A DNA stretch of 20,836 nucleotides from an uncultured Clostridia bacterium (GCA_934278925.1 CAKQWJ010000031.1:1-20836); one strand, 5' to 3'. Positions 7,393 to 15,078 are shown, counted from the stretch's first letter. Numbers and translations are program-made. The notes: generated from the sequence alone by a model not told the origin.

Positions 7393-8022
7393 TTAAGGCC
7401 TTTCAACCAGTTCGAACCGTTCCTTCTCTTCCCCGTCCACGGTCACCTTGCTGCAGAACATTTTCTTCGGGCGCGCCCACAGCACCTTGTCTTCATCCAT
7501 GGATTGGTAGATGACCAGTTCCTCCAGCGTCTCGCTGTGCTTTGCCACGCCCAGAACGCGATACTTCTTTCCCTTGAAATGACGATATACCGCACCTTCG
7601 ATGACCCGATCCCGGTTCTCATCCACGTAATCGATGTCATTGTAGTCGCACCACTCCATCGCCACCTTTCGGAATGCCGCTTCCCGGTAGTGGTCCCAGT
7701 GAACGGAGACGTTCAGATCCTGCACCGTCTCCCGGAACAGATTCAGGCTGTCATCCCGGAAAATCACCTGGAGCAGCTTTGCCCGAAGCACCGGATCGTC
7801 CGCATGGCGGGCGAAATCCGTTACCATCTTCTGCTCGTCCAGTTCATACCGATCCGGCAGGCGAATGTACCGCTCGTCATCGGTCAGATCGATATCCCGG
7901 TTTCCCAGAATCTCCCCGTCGATGGTCATTTCCAGATCTCCGGTTTCGGTATCGTAATAGTATTCTGTATCCTTCGCCGAAGTGGCGATTGCATTGATAA
8001 TTTCTTCAATTCTAATTTCCAT
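7393..8022 (-). CDS. UPF0158 and DUF1653 domain fusion protein
   Basis: A 209-aa soluble protein of unknown function. Residues ~1-140 resemble the UPF0158 family (the opening IEEIINAIATS, then YYYDTETGDLEMTIDGE, and the helical block ending in AMEWCDYNDIDYV). Residues ~146-207 resemble DUF1653, whose hallmark YRHFKGKKYRVLGVAKHSE is clear, followed by LVIYQS and LWARPKKMF. The start at 8022 is chosen because AAGGAG lies 8 nt upstream; the frame also has a GTG at 8031 that would put the ribosome binding site too close. It has its own promoter at 8081-8109. These two families are normally separate proteins, so the fusion suggests a shared role, which is not known. Confidence 0.8.
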   Translation of the reverse strand: MEIRIEEIINAIATSAKDTEYYYDTETGDLEMTIDGEILGNRDIDLTDDERYIRLPDRYELDEQKMVTDFARHADDPVLRAKLLQVIFRDDSLNLFRETVQDLNVSVHWDHYREAAFRKVAMEWCDYNDIDYVDENRDRVIEGAVYRHFKGKKYRVLGVAKHSETLEELVIYQSMDEDKVLWARPKKMFCSKVTVDGEEKERFELVERP

Positions 8023-8080
8023 TCTTCCCACTCCTTTGCTTCCGTTATTGGTTTCGAAATTGCTTCCTTTTCAGACTTCT

Positions 8081-8109
8081 ATTGTAGTCTAGAATCCTCG
8101 GTTATTCAA
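8081..8109 (-). promoter_or_regulatory. promoter for the UPF0158-DUF1653 gene
   Basis: TTGAAT (8104-8109) and TACAAT (8081-8086) are separated by 17 bp on the minus strand. It lies in the 128-bp gap after pyrG. The predicted leader is about 50 nt. Confidence 0.7.
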
Positions 8110-8150
8110 TACTTCTATGGCGTCAAACGAGAAAAGGAAAATGAATTTTT

Positions 8151-9746
8151 CTACTTCTGCATGGCCGCCCGAACCAATTCCCGGAACAGCGGATGTGCCG
8201 CATTCGGACGGGATTTGAATTCCGGATGGTACTGCACGCCTACAAAGAATCTCAAGGCCGGAATTTCCACCGCTTCCACCAGACGGCCGTCCGGCGAAGT
8301 CCCCGTCACTTCCATTCCCTCCAGCTGAATCGCCTCCCGATATTCGTTGTTGAATTCGTACCGGTGACGATGGCGTTCCTGAATTTCTTTTTTCCCGTAG
8401 GCCCGATCCAGAATGCTTCCGCTGCGAATGACACAAGGATATGCTCCCAGCCGCATGGTGCCGCCCTTCGGGATATTGCCCCGCTGATCCGGCATGAAAT
8501 CGATGACTTTGTGGGTGCTCTCTTCGTTGAACTCGGCGGAATCCGCATCCTCATAGCCCAGCACGTCCCGGGCGAACTCCATCACCGCGGTCTGCATGCC
8601 CAGGCAGATTCCCAGATACGGCACATCGTGCTCCCGGGCATACCGAGCCGCCTGCATCTTGCCTTCCACGCCCCGGACGCCGAAGCCGCCCGGCACCAGG
8701 ATGCCGTCCACATCCCCCAGCAGGGTTTCCGGATCCTGTTCCTCCAGATCCTCCGACTCGATCCAGCGAATGTCCACGTGCACGCCGTTCTCGTAGCCGC
8801 CGTGATGCAGGGCCTCCGCCACGGAAAGATAGGCGTCGTGGAGCTTGGTATATTTTCCGATCAGGCCGATGGTCACATGCCCCCGGCGGGATTCAATCCG
8901 CTGCAGCATTTCGTTCCATTCGTGCAGATCCGGTACCCCCGGATCCAGTCCAAGCTCCCGGCACACGATTTCACTAAACCGGGATTCCTCCAGCATTATC
9001 GGCGCGTAATACAACTCCGGCACATCCTTGTTGCAGATGACGCAGTCCGGCTTCACGTTGCAGAACATGGCGATTTTCTCCCGGATCTCATCGTCGATAT
9101 CTCCCTCGGCCCGAAGCACCAGCACGTCCGGCGCAATGCCCAGGCCCCGCAATCCCTTTACCGAGTGCTGGGTCGGCTTCGTCTTGTACTCCCCGCTGCT
9201 CTTTACGTGGAGGAGGGGCGTAACGTGAATGAACATGCTGTTCTCCTGTCCCACTTCGATAGCCACCTGGCGAATGGCTTCCAGGAACGGCTGGCTTTCG
9301 ATATCGCCCACGGTACCGCCGATTTCCGTGATAATCACATCCGCATCCGTGGTGCGGCCCACCGTGTAGATAAAGGATTTGATTTCATCCGTCACATGGG
9401 GAATCACTTGCACGGTGCTGCCCAGATATTCCCCGTTCCGCTCCTTGTTCAGGATGTTCCAGTACACTTTTCCCGTGGTGAGGTTGGAATAGCGGTTCAA
9501 ATTCTCATCGATGAAACGCTCGTAATGTCCCAGGTCCAGGTCCGTCTCCGCGCCGTCCTCCGTGACGAACACCTCACCGTGCTGATACGGGCTCATGGTT
9601 CCCGGATCGATATTGATGTACGGATCCAATTTCTGGGAGGCCACCTTATACCCCCGGGACTTCAGCAGCCGCCCCAACGCCGCCGCCGTAATGCCCTTTC
9701 CCAGTCCGGAAATAACTCCTCCGGTCACAAAAATGTACTTTTTCAT
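8151..9746 (-). CDS. pyrG: CTP synthase
   Basis: Makes CTP from UTP, ATP and glutamine, the last step of pyrimidine nucleotide synthesis. 531 aa from the ATG at 9746; the adjacent ATG at 9749 is too close to GGAGG. The N-terminal amidoligase domain opens with KKYIFVTGGVISGLGKGI, the ATP loop of this family, and contains QKLDPYINIDPGTMSPYQHG. The C-terminal class I glutamine amidotransferase domain has the nucleophile in LGICLGMQ (Cys381) and VQYHPEF (His507, Glu509). Length is standard. It is transcribed alone from a promoter at 9921-9949 with a ~168-nt leader. A six-base hairpin (CCCGCG/CGCGGG) sits just upstream of the ribosome binding site. The known Bacillus GGGC-start attenuation signal is not evident here. 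Confidence 0.98.
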   Translation of the reverse strand: MKKYIFVTGGVISGLGKGITAAALGRLLKSRGYKVASQKLDPYINIDPGTMSPYQHGEVFVTEDGAETDLDLGHYERFIDENLNRYSNLTTGKVYWNILNKERNGEYLGSTVQVIPHVTDEIKSFIYTVGRTTDADVIITEIGGTVGDIESQPFLEAIRQVAIEVGQENSMFIHVTPLLHVKSSGEYKTKPTQHSVKGLRGLGIAPDVLVLRAEGDIDDEIREKIAMFCNVKPDCVICNKDVPELYYAPIMLEESRFSEIVCRELGLDPGVPDLHEWNEMLQRIESRRGHVTIGLIGKYTKLHDAYLSVAEALHHGGYENGVHVDIRWIESEDLEEQDPETLLGDVDGILVPGGFGVRGVEGKMQAARYAREHDVPYLGICLGMQTAVMEFARDVLGYEDADSAEFNEESTHKVIDFMPDQRGNIPKGGTMRLGAYPCVIRSGSILDRAYGKKEIQERHRHRYEFNNEYREAIQLEGMEVTGTSPDGRLVEAVEIPALRFFVGVQYHPEFKSRPNAAHPLFRELVRAAMQK

Positions 9747-9920
9747 CATGCCCTCCCTTTCTTTCCCGCGCCTCGCGGGTGCCTAAAAAATCTTCCAAAA
9801 AATAAAAAAGATAAGGTTTTTCCGTCCGGAGAGTGATGAAGAACCCAGGTCCCGTTTCATCGCCACCTTCTCGAAAATTCCTTATATTCGCGCAAATATA
9901 TTTATAAATAATACGCAATA

Positions 9921-9949
9921 ATTATACCAAAAATCGGCCGCCCCCGCAA
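9921..9949 (-). promoter_or_regulatory. promoter for pyrG
   Basis: A perfect TATAAT (9921-9926) lies 17 bp from TTGCGG (9944-9949) on the minus strand. The predicted start near 9914 gives a long leader. The leader contains an AT-rich run of T and A tracts at ~9786-9815 and a small hairpin before the start codon. No clear terminator/antiterminator pair was found. Confidence 0.75.
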
Positions 9950-9980
9950 TCGTTTTTCACCCCGTCATTTTGTTTTTTCA

Positions 9981-10010
9981 ATAAAACAAAAGGGGCTTCC
10001 CCGAAGCCCC
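9981..10010 (-). terminator. terminator of the SanA-like gene
   Basis: An 8-bp stem (9992-9999 with 10003-10010, 3-nt loop) is followed on the minus strand by TTTTGTTTTATT. It lies 26 nt after the stop codon of the DUF218 gene and separates it from the pyrG promoter. Confidence 0.9.
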
Positions 10011-10036
10011 CTATCGTATCGCAAAATGTTCCGGCA

Positions 10037-10732
10037 CTACCAGGTTTTCCGTCCGTCTCCGCTGATTGGAATCACGTCTCCCAGGAAGGTGGGTTCCGGT
10101 TCGTACACGCACTTGCCCATATCCTTGGCCCGAGCCAGCACCTCCCGCAGGTCTCTCATGGTCTGCCCCCGGTAGGTCACATCCTCTGCCGGAATACCTT
10201 CCACCTCCAGGCCCAGCTTCTCGCCGGTGTACAGCGCCCGATACTCGTGGTACTTCTGCGTCACCACAATCATGCTTTTCACCGCAAAAACGCTCTTCGC
10301 CCGGTAGACGGATTCGTAGGTGGAGAAGCCCGCGTGATCCAGGAAGATGTCCTTCTTCTTCACGCCCGCCTTCAAGGCGTATTCCTTCATGGCTTCCACT
10401 TCATTGTATTCCACCTGACCGTTGTCGCCGCTGAACAGCAGCTTCTTCACGATTCCGGCCTTGTACAGCTCGATGCCCCGGTCCAGCCGGTCCTTCAGCA
10501 TCGGAGACGGCTTTCGGTCCACGTACACCGAAGCACCCAGCACCAGCGCGCAGTCCGCCGGCTTGGCCTTCGTGTATCGGCTCTCCTCCAAAGTGGTGAG
10601 ATGCTTGCCGCCCTCCTTCTTCACCTGATAGTCCATCCCCAGGACGATCAGGAGTCCCAGAATGCCCAAAATCACCAGAATTTTTATTATCATCAAAACG
10701 GTTTTCCTCTTGCTTTTTTTCTGTATAACCAT
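10037..10732 (-). CDS. SanA/YdcF-like DUF218 membrane-anchored protein
   Basis: A 231-aa protein from the ATG at 10732, chosen because GGGAG lies 4 nt upstream; the frame stays open 32 codons further without a better site. Residues ~11-33 (TVLMIIKILVILGILGLLIVLG) form a single transmembrane anchor after a basic N-terminus, so the rest is probably extracytoplasmic. The DUF218 domain follows: LVLGASVYVDRKPSPMLKDR, then LLFSGDNG, then HEYRALYTGEKLGLEVEGIPA, ending with REVLARAKD. SanA homologues are linked to envelope barrier function and vancomycin sensitivity; the biochemical activity is not established. It is divergent from the nitrogenase-like operon, with 184 bp between start codons. Confidence 0.85.
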   Translation of the reverse strand: MVIQKKSKRKTVLMIIKILVILGILGLLIVLGMDYQVKKEGGKHLTTLEESRYTKAKPADCALVLGASVYVDRKPSPMLKDRLDRGIELYKAGIVKKLLFSGDNGQVEYNEVEAMKEYALKAGVKKKDIFLDHAGFSTYESVYRAKSVFAVKSMIVVTQKYHEYRALYTGEKLGLEVEGIPAEDVTYRGQTMRDLREVLARAKDMGKCVYEPEPTFLGDVIPISGDGRKTW

Positions 10733-10761
10733 TTTCTCCCTTTCTTTAATCACAGATTGAC

Positions 10762-10770
10762 ATAATAACA
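10762..10770 (-). promoter_or_regulatory. extended -10 promoter for the SanA-like gene
   Basis: On the minus strand TG-n-TATTAT (10762-10770) forms an extended -10 element, with a weak TTTTAT at the -35 position. The predicted start near 10755 gives a leader of about 23 nt to the ATG at 10732. Confidence 0.45.
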
Positions 10771-10847
10771 CACCAATGTGAAGAATAAAAGATATTTGCC
10801 CCAACACTTCTTCATGTTTGTCCCCCATGGTATCGGAAGTCCGTTTG

Positions 10848-10856
10848 TGCTATGAT
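10848..10856 (+). promoter_or_regulatory. extended -10 promoter for the nitrogenase-like operon
   Basis: TG-C-TATGAT (10848-10856) is an extended -10 element; the -35 region is poor. The start would be near 10863, with a ~54-nt leader. A small inverted repeat, AGATT-5 nt-AATCT (10871-10885), lies just downstream and could be an operator, but it is short enough to be chance. Confidence 0.45.
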
Positions 10857-10916
10857 TAGGTTGATTTTACAGATTGAAAAAATCTATCTTGTACCGGAAT
10901 CGGAAGGAGAAAAACA

Positions 10917-11699
10917 ATGTATCGTTTTGCAATATACGGAAAAGGAGGCATCGGAAAGTCCACGGTTACCACCGCCCTGTCCTGTGCCTTTGCGGAAATG
11001 GGGCTGCGCGTGCTGCAAGTGGGCTGCGACCCGAAAGCGGACTCCACCCTGTACCTTCACGGCGGCCAGCGCATCAACACCATGCTGGACGTACTCCGGC
11101 AGAAGCGGGATGCGGCGGAGCTGGCAGATCTGGTACACGTAGGATATAAGGATATCGTCTGTGCGGAAGCCGGCGGTCCCACACCGGGACTGGGCTGTGC
11201 CGGACGGGGCATCGCCGCCGCCTTCGAGGCGCTGGAAGCCCGGGATGCCTTCGACATCATCCAGCCGGACGTGGTGCTCTACGATGTGCTGGGGGACGTG
11301 GTATGCGGCGGCTTCGCCATGCCGATCCGGGAGGGCTACGCCCATCGGGTCTACATCGTCACCTCCGGAGAGAACATGGCCATCTACGCGGCGGCCAACA
11401 TCGCCATGGCAGTGGAGAACTTCCGGGAGCGTGGGTACGCGTCCCTGGGCGGCCTGATTCTGAATCGGCGTGATGTGCCGGACGAGCGAGCCAAAGTGGA
11501 AACCCTGGCGGCGGATATTCACACGGACATCGCTGCCGACCTGCCTCGGGAGAATGCCATTTCTGATGCGGAGGTTCAAGGCCTTCCGGTGTTCGAGACC
11601 GCACCGAATTCGGATTACGCCAACGCCGTTCGAGATCTGGCGCGCAAAATGCTGGCGGATTACGACAAGGAGAACACCCATGATTCAGAAGCTCAGTGA
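10917..11699 (+). CDS. nitrogenase reductase-like Fe protein (NifH-like)
   Basis: A 260-aa P-loop ATPase of the NifH/ChlL/BchX/CfbC superfamily. In this family a homodimer holds one [4Fe-4S] cluster and passes electrons, with ATP hydrolysis, to a component 1-like partner. Seen here: Walker A GKGGIGKST (residues 8-16), GCDPKADST (37-45), the cluster cysteines Cys94 in PGLGCAGRGI and Cys130 in DVVCGGFAMPI, and Arg97, which in true NifH is the ADP-ribosylation site. It is about 30 residues shorter than NifH. The ATG has AAGGAG 8 nt upstream. It overlaps the next gene by 20 nt, so the operon is translationally coupled. The partner genes make a real redox complex likely. The substrate is unknown, and nitrogen fixation is not supported because nifB, nifE and nifN are absent from the window. 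Confidence 0.9.
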   Translation: MYRFAIYGKGGIGKSTVTTALSCAFAEMGLRVLQVGCDPKADSTLYLHGGQRINTMLDVLRQKRDAAELADLVHVGYKDIVCAEAGGPTPGLGCAGRGIAAAFEALEARDAFDIIQPDVVLYDVLGDVVCGGFAMPIREGYAHRVYIVTSGENMAIYAAANIAMAVENFRERGYASLGGLILNRRDVPDERAKVETLAADIHTDIAADLPRENAISDAEVQGLPVFETAPNSDYANAVRDLARKMLADYDKENTHDSEAQ

Positions 11700-13059
11700 T
11701 ATTCAGAAGGACAATCTCACAAAAAGAAATTCCGCCCTCCACAGCAGCCGCATGGAAGGAGCCTTTCGTGAGATTCGGGATATGGATTACGAATATTCCG
11801 CCGACATCGGGCTGGCCTACGCCTCCCCGGTTCGGGGCGTGTGGAACATCGTCCACATCGCCGCCCTGGTGCCTCAAGGCCACCAGATTTTCGTCTGCCC
11901 TACCAGCTGCCTCCGGGGCGTGGTGCTCACCACCGCGGAGCTGGGCCGCATGGACAAAATGTCCACCATCACCGTGGGAGAAGAAAACATCCTGGAAGGG
12001 GACATGGAGGAAATGCTGCAGCACGGGGTGGAACGGGTCATCCGGGAGTTGCCGGAAAAACCCCGCATGATGATGATTTTCACCAGCTGTATCCATCATT
12101 TTATGGCGGTGAACTACCGGCGGGTATACAAGATTCTGGCAAAAGAATTCCCGGAAATCGATTTCGTGGACTGCTACATGGACCCAATCATGCGCCGCAC
12201 CAATCCGGTGGTGCCGTCTCTGTGGCGGCAGATGCACCGAGTGCTCCGCTATACCGAAGAGAAAAATCCGAAGCAGGTCACCCTGCTGGGCAACTGTTTC
12301 CCTCACGAAGGGAACTTCTGCGATCTGGTCTCCCTGCTGGAAGCCAACGGCATTAAGGTCTTGGAAGCCTGCAGCTGCAAGGATTACGATGAGTACCTGA
12401 CCATGGCGGAATCCACCTGCAATTTCCTGTTCCACAAGAGCGGCATCGCCGCCGCCAAGGATTTGGAAATTCGCCAGAAGCAGCCGTGGTACCGGATGCG
12501 CCCGGGCTACGCCTACGATGAATACGACGAAGACCTGCGAAAAGCAGCGTCCATGCTAGGCATTCCGGAACCGCAGCAGTCCTTCCTGGATTCGGAGAAG
12601 GCGCGGACGGAGGAGTGCATTCGGGAAACCCAAGCCCTGCTGGGAGACACGCCGGTTTCCATCGATTACACGGCGGTGGACTGCCCGCTGGAGCTGGCGC
12701 AGTTCCTGCTGGATCACGGGTTCAACGTGGAATCCGTGATGGTGGACAACTTTACCGAGTCGGAGGATGTGTTCCGGAAGCTTCGGGATACCAAGCCGAC
12801 CCTCCGCATCTACGAAACCTACGGCTGGAACATTCGGCAGATGCACCGGGGCCACGCGGGCAAAATCCTATGCATCGGGCAGAAAAGCGCTTATTTTATG
12901 GACTCGGATTACTTCGTCAACGAGGTGGAAAACGCCGGAATGTACGGCTACCGGGGTCTCCGCCGGCTGATGGATCTGATTTCCGATGCCTTCCGGAACC
13001 CGAAGCCTATGCGAGATCTGGTTCAAGTAAAAGGATGGGAGTGTGAATGCGGTGAGTGA
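11680..13059 (+). CDS. nitrogenase component 1-like subunit D
   Basis: A 459-aa member of the nitrogenase component 1 oxidoreductase family (NifD/NifE/BchN/CfbD relatives). The start is the ATG at 11680 with AAGGAG 7 nt upstream; the frame is open further upstream but only as overlap with the Fe-protein gene. Candidate cluster ligands are Cys73/Cys77 in FVCPTSCLRG and Cys137 in FTSCIHH. Further cysteines are Cys206/Cys214 in GNCFPHEGNFCD, Cys231/Cys233 in EACSCKD, and a C-terminal ECECGE. No upstream cysteine matching NifD Cys62 is seen, so a full P-cluster is doubtful and a simpler [4Fe-4S] cluster as in BchNB is plausible. Equivalents of the FeMo-cofactor ligands (NifD Cys275/His442) could not be assigned. 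It probably pairs with the K-like product. Confidence 0.85.
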   Translation: MIQKLSDIQKDNLTKRNSALHSSRMEGAFREIRDMDYEYSADIGLAYASPVRGVWNIVHIAALVPQGHQIFVCPTSCLRGVVLTTAELGRMDKMSTITVGEENILEGDMEEMLQHGVERVIRELPEKPRMMMIFTSCIHHFMAVNYRRVYKILAKEFPEIDFVDCYMDPIMRRTNPVVPSLWRQMHRVLRYTEEKNPKQVTLLGNCFPHEGNFCDLVSLLEANGIKVLEACSCKDYDEYLTMAESTCNFLFHKSGIAAAKDLEIRQKQPWYRMRPGYAYDEYDEDLRKAASMLGIPEPQQSFLDSEKARTEECIRETQALLGDTPVSIDYTAVDCPLELAQFLLDHGFNVESVMVDNFTESEDVFRKLRDTKPTLRIYETYGWNIRQMHRGHAGKILCIGQKSAYFMDSDYFVNEVENAGMYGYRGLRRLMDLISDAFRNPKPMRDLVQVKGWECECGE

Positions 13060-14437
13060 TTATCAGACACATGTTTTTACCAGTACATATACGGCGGACG
13101 TTTCCGGTGTCTGCTCGGCACTCTACGAGCTGGGTGGAATGACCGTCATCCACGACCCTTCGGGATGCAACTCCACCTACTCCACCCACGACGAGCCGCG
13201 GTGGTTCGACACCGACAGCCTGATGTTCGTGTCGGGACTGGATGAAATGACGGCGGTCCTGGGAGACGACAACGTATTGATTGATGACGTTGCCCATGCC
13301 GCCCACGATTTGAAACCGCGATTTGTCACCCTGTGCAGCGGCTCCATCCCTCACATCATTGCCTTTGACTGCAAGGGGGTGGCCCACCTGCTGGAAAAGC
13401 GCACCGGTGTTCCCATGCTCCCGGTAGCCACCACGGGAAATCGTTCCTACGTGGCCGGTGTGGGCGCCGCCCTGACGGAATGGGTCAAACGCTTCGCCGA
13501 CCCGTCGGAAAGCCCGTATCGCGCTGCCGGCCCGGACGCCGGCGGCGCTACTCCTTCGGGAAGCCCGGATTGCTCCGCGAATACTTTAGAGGGCACTGAC
13601 GGTCCGGAAGTCTTTTCCGTGAACCTTCTGGGCGTGACTCCTCTGGATTTCTCCATCAACGGAAATGTGGACGCCCTGCGCAAAGTCTTTGAAAATGCCG
13701 GCATCCCGGTGAACTGCTGTGCCGCCATGGGGGAATCCTTTGATTCCCTACGGCACATCTTCCGCGCTTCGGTGAACGTGGTGGTTTCTTCCTGCGGCCG
13801 GCGCCTCGCACGCTACATGGAACAGACCGCCGGCATTCCTTACGTGGAAGGAACGCCGGTCGGCGCCTACGGCGCCGCCCGGCTCCCGGAACTGGCAAAA
13901 GAAGCATATGAGAAGAAGCGGGCTTCTTTGAAGGATGCCTCCGGCACGGCAGAGTCTGCTTCCGCTCAAGGAGCCTCCGGCACCGCAGAGCTCCCATTCT
14001 CCCGCGGAGCCTCCGACTCCCTCCGAATGCTGCTGGCAAAGAAAAAAAGAGATTCCGAAGGAATCTGCCTCTGGAAGGGCAATCCGGCGCACGAACGCTG
14101 GGACGTCCCGGACGGTCAGATTCTGATTATCGGAGAAGAGGTGTTCGCCCAGTCCCTGGCCGCCGCAATCAACCAATTGACGCCGGATTGCCGCCACGGA
14201 CTTCAGGCCTTTGCCGTCTGGCCGGACGTGGACCACGGTTTCCCGGAGGATGTGCTGGCGGAACTGATTCGAAAATCCCGGTATATCATCGGGGATCCGT
14301 TATACCGAACCATCCCTCATGATTCCAAGCAAAATACTTTCGTGGATTTCCCACACGAGGCCTATTCGGGAAGGATTTTCCGAAATCAAATCCCGGTTTT
14401 CATCGGAAAGGAGTACGATGTCGCGGAGCTGCTGTAG
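13043..14437 (+). CDS. nitrogenase component 1-like subunit K
   Basis: A 464-aa second component 1-like protein (NifK/NifN/BchB type). Translation probably begins at the GTG at 13043, with AAGGA 7 nt upstream and a 17-nt overlap with the D-like gene; the GTG at 13052 is an alternative. Three N-terminal cysteines, Cys24 (SGVCSALYELGG), Cys42 (DPSGCNSTY) and Cys98 (TLCSGSIPHII), match the order of the P-cluster ligands of NifK. FSINGNVDALRKVFENAGI and ARYMEQTAGIPYVEGTPVGA fit the later Rossmann-like domains. Two low-complexity inserts, residues ~151-188 (Ser/Gly/Pro/Asp) and ~294-326 (repeats of ASGTAE), interrupt the fold. It ends inside its own terminator hairpin. Substrate and cofactor are unknown. 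Confidence 0.82.
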   Translation: MNAVSDYQTHVFTSTYTADVSGVCSALYELGGMTVIHDPSGCNSTYSTHDEPRWFDTDSLMFVSGLDEMTAVLGDDNVLIDDVAHAAHDLKPRFVTLCSGSIPHIIAFDCKGVAHLLEKRTGVPMLPVATTGNRSYVAGVGAALTEWVKRFADPSESPYRAAGPDAGGATPSGSPDCSANTLEGTDGPEVFSVNLLGVTPLDFSINGNVDALRKVFENAGIPVNCCAAMGESFDSLRHIFRASVNVVVSSCGRRLARYMEQTAGIPYVEGTPVGAYGAARLPELAKEAYEKKRASLKDASGTAESASAQGASGTAELPFSRGASDSLRMLLAKKKRDSEGICLWKGNPAHERWDVPDGQILIIGEEVFAQSLAAAINQLTPDCRHGLQAFAVWPDVDHGFPEDVLAELIRKSRYIIGDPLYRTIPHDSKQNTFVDFPHEAYSGRIFRNQIPVFIGKEYDVAELL

Positions 14438-14451
14438 CAGCTCCGCTTTTT
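14423..14451 (+). terminator. terminator overlapping the K-like stop codon
   Basis: A perfect 10-bp stem (14423-14432 with 14437-14446) with a TGTA loop is followed by TTTTT (14447-14451). The stop codon TAG (14435-14437) lies in the loop and the first base of the 3' arm, so the last four codons form part of the terminator. Confidence 0.9.
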
Positions 14452-14518
14452 GATGCCATCCGGCGGCGGAGCAGCGCCGGACGATGCCGGCACGGGCGGG
14501 CTCCAGCCTTCCGTCAGT

Positions 14519-14933
14519 CCGGCGTGGTGCTTCACTCCCTGCTAGCCCTTGTTCCTTCGTCGACGAGCACCACGCCCCAGGGCTCGAACCGACCTCCTGC
14601 TGCTCCGGCGTGGTGCTTCACTCCCTGCTAGCCCTTATTCCTTCGTCGACGAGCACCACGCACCAGGGCCCGAACCGACCTCCTGCTGCTCCGGCGTGGT
14701 GCTTCACTCCCCGCTAGCCCTTATTCTTTCGTCGACGAGCACCACGCACCAGGGCCCGAACCGACCTCCTGCTACTCCGGCGTGGTGCTTCACTCCCCGC
14801 TAGCCCTTATCCCGTCGTCGACGAGCACCACGCACCAGGGCCCGGACCGACCTCCTGCTGCTCCGGCGTGGTACTTCACTCCCCGCTAGCCCTTATTCCT
14901 TCGTCGACGAGCACCACGCCCCAGGGCCCGGAG
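14519..14933. repeat. tandem array of an 86-bp repeat (~4.8 copies)
   Basis: Copies begin at 14519, 14605, 14691, 14777 and 14863, exactly 86 bp apart, with only a few substitutions each; the fifth copy stops near 14933. Each unit has a 10-bp inverted repeat GCGTGGTGCT/AGCACCACGC (e.g. 14522-14531 with 14566-14575) around a ~34-nt loop that contains the palindrome TCGTCGACGA, plus a GGGCCC palindrome. The period is not a multiple of three and the frames shift between copies, so the short ORFs seen here are not genes. The array lies between two convergent operons. The flanks (14452-14518 and 14934-15032) are GC-rich and include a hairpin at 14989-15005; no gene was seen there. Confidence 0.95.
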
Positions 14934-15023
14934 GGACTCCGGCCCGGCCTGAGCGCGCGAGTCCGCTCCGACCGCACTTAGCAGCAGGAAACGGCGCAGC
15001 CGTTTCTCTCTCCCTCCTCCTCA

Positions 15024-15063
15024 AAAACCAAAAGGCGCATTGCACGTCCCGTGCAATGCGCCT
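15024..15063 (-). terminator. terminator of the EF-G-like gene
   Basis: A 13-bp perfect stem (15033-15045 with 15051-15063, 5-nt loop) is followed on the minus strand by TTTGGTTTTTG. It lies 15 nt after the stop of the EF-G-like gene and prevents read-through into the 86-bp repeat array. Confidence 0.9.
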
Positions 15064-15078
15064 CTCTTCTCAATTATC

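Noticed and set aside
9750..9914. GGGC-initiated reiterative-transcription attenuator of pyrG, as in Bacillus
   Set aside because: The predicted start region reads TATTGCG rather than GGGC, and no matching terminator with a pyrimidine-rich 5' arm was found.
10917..14437. True nitrogen-fixing nifHDK
   Set aside because: No nifB, nifE or nifN is present, the Fe protein is short, the D-like subunit lacks a full set of P-cluster cysteines, and FeMo-cofactor ligands could not be assigned.
14484..14803. 77- and 84-codon ORFs across the 86-bp repeats
   Set aside because: The period is not divisible by three, so successive copies are read in different frames; no ribosome binding site or domain was seen.
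14519..14933. CRISPR array
   Set aside because: The whole 86-bp unit is repeated with no unique spacers, and no cas genes are present.
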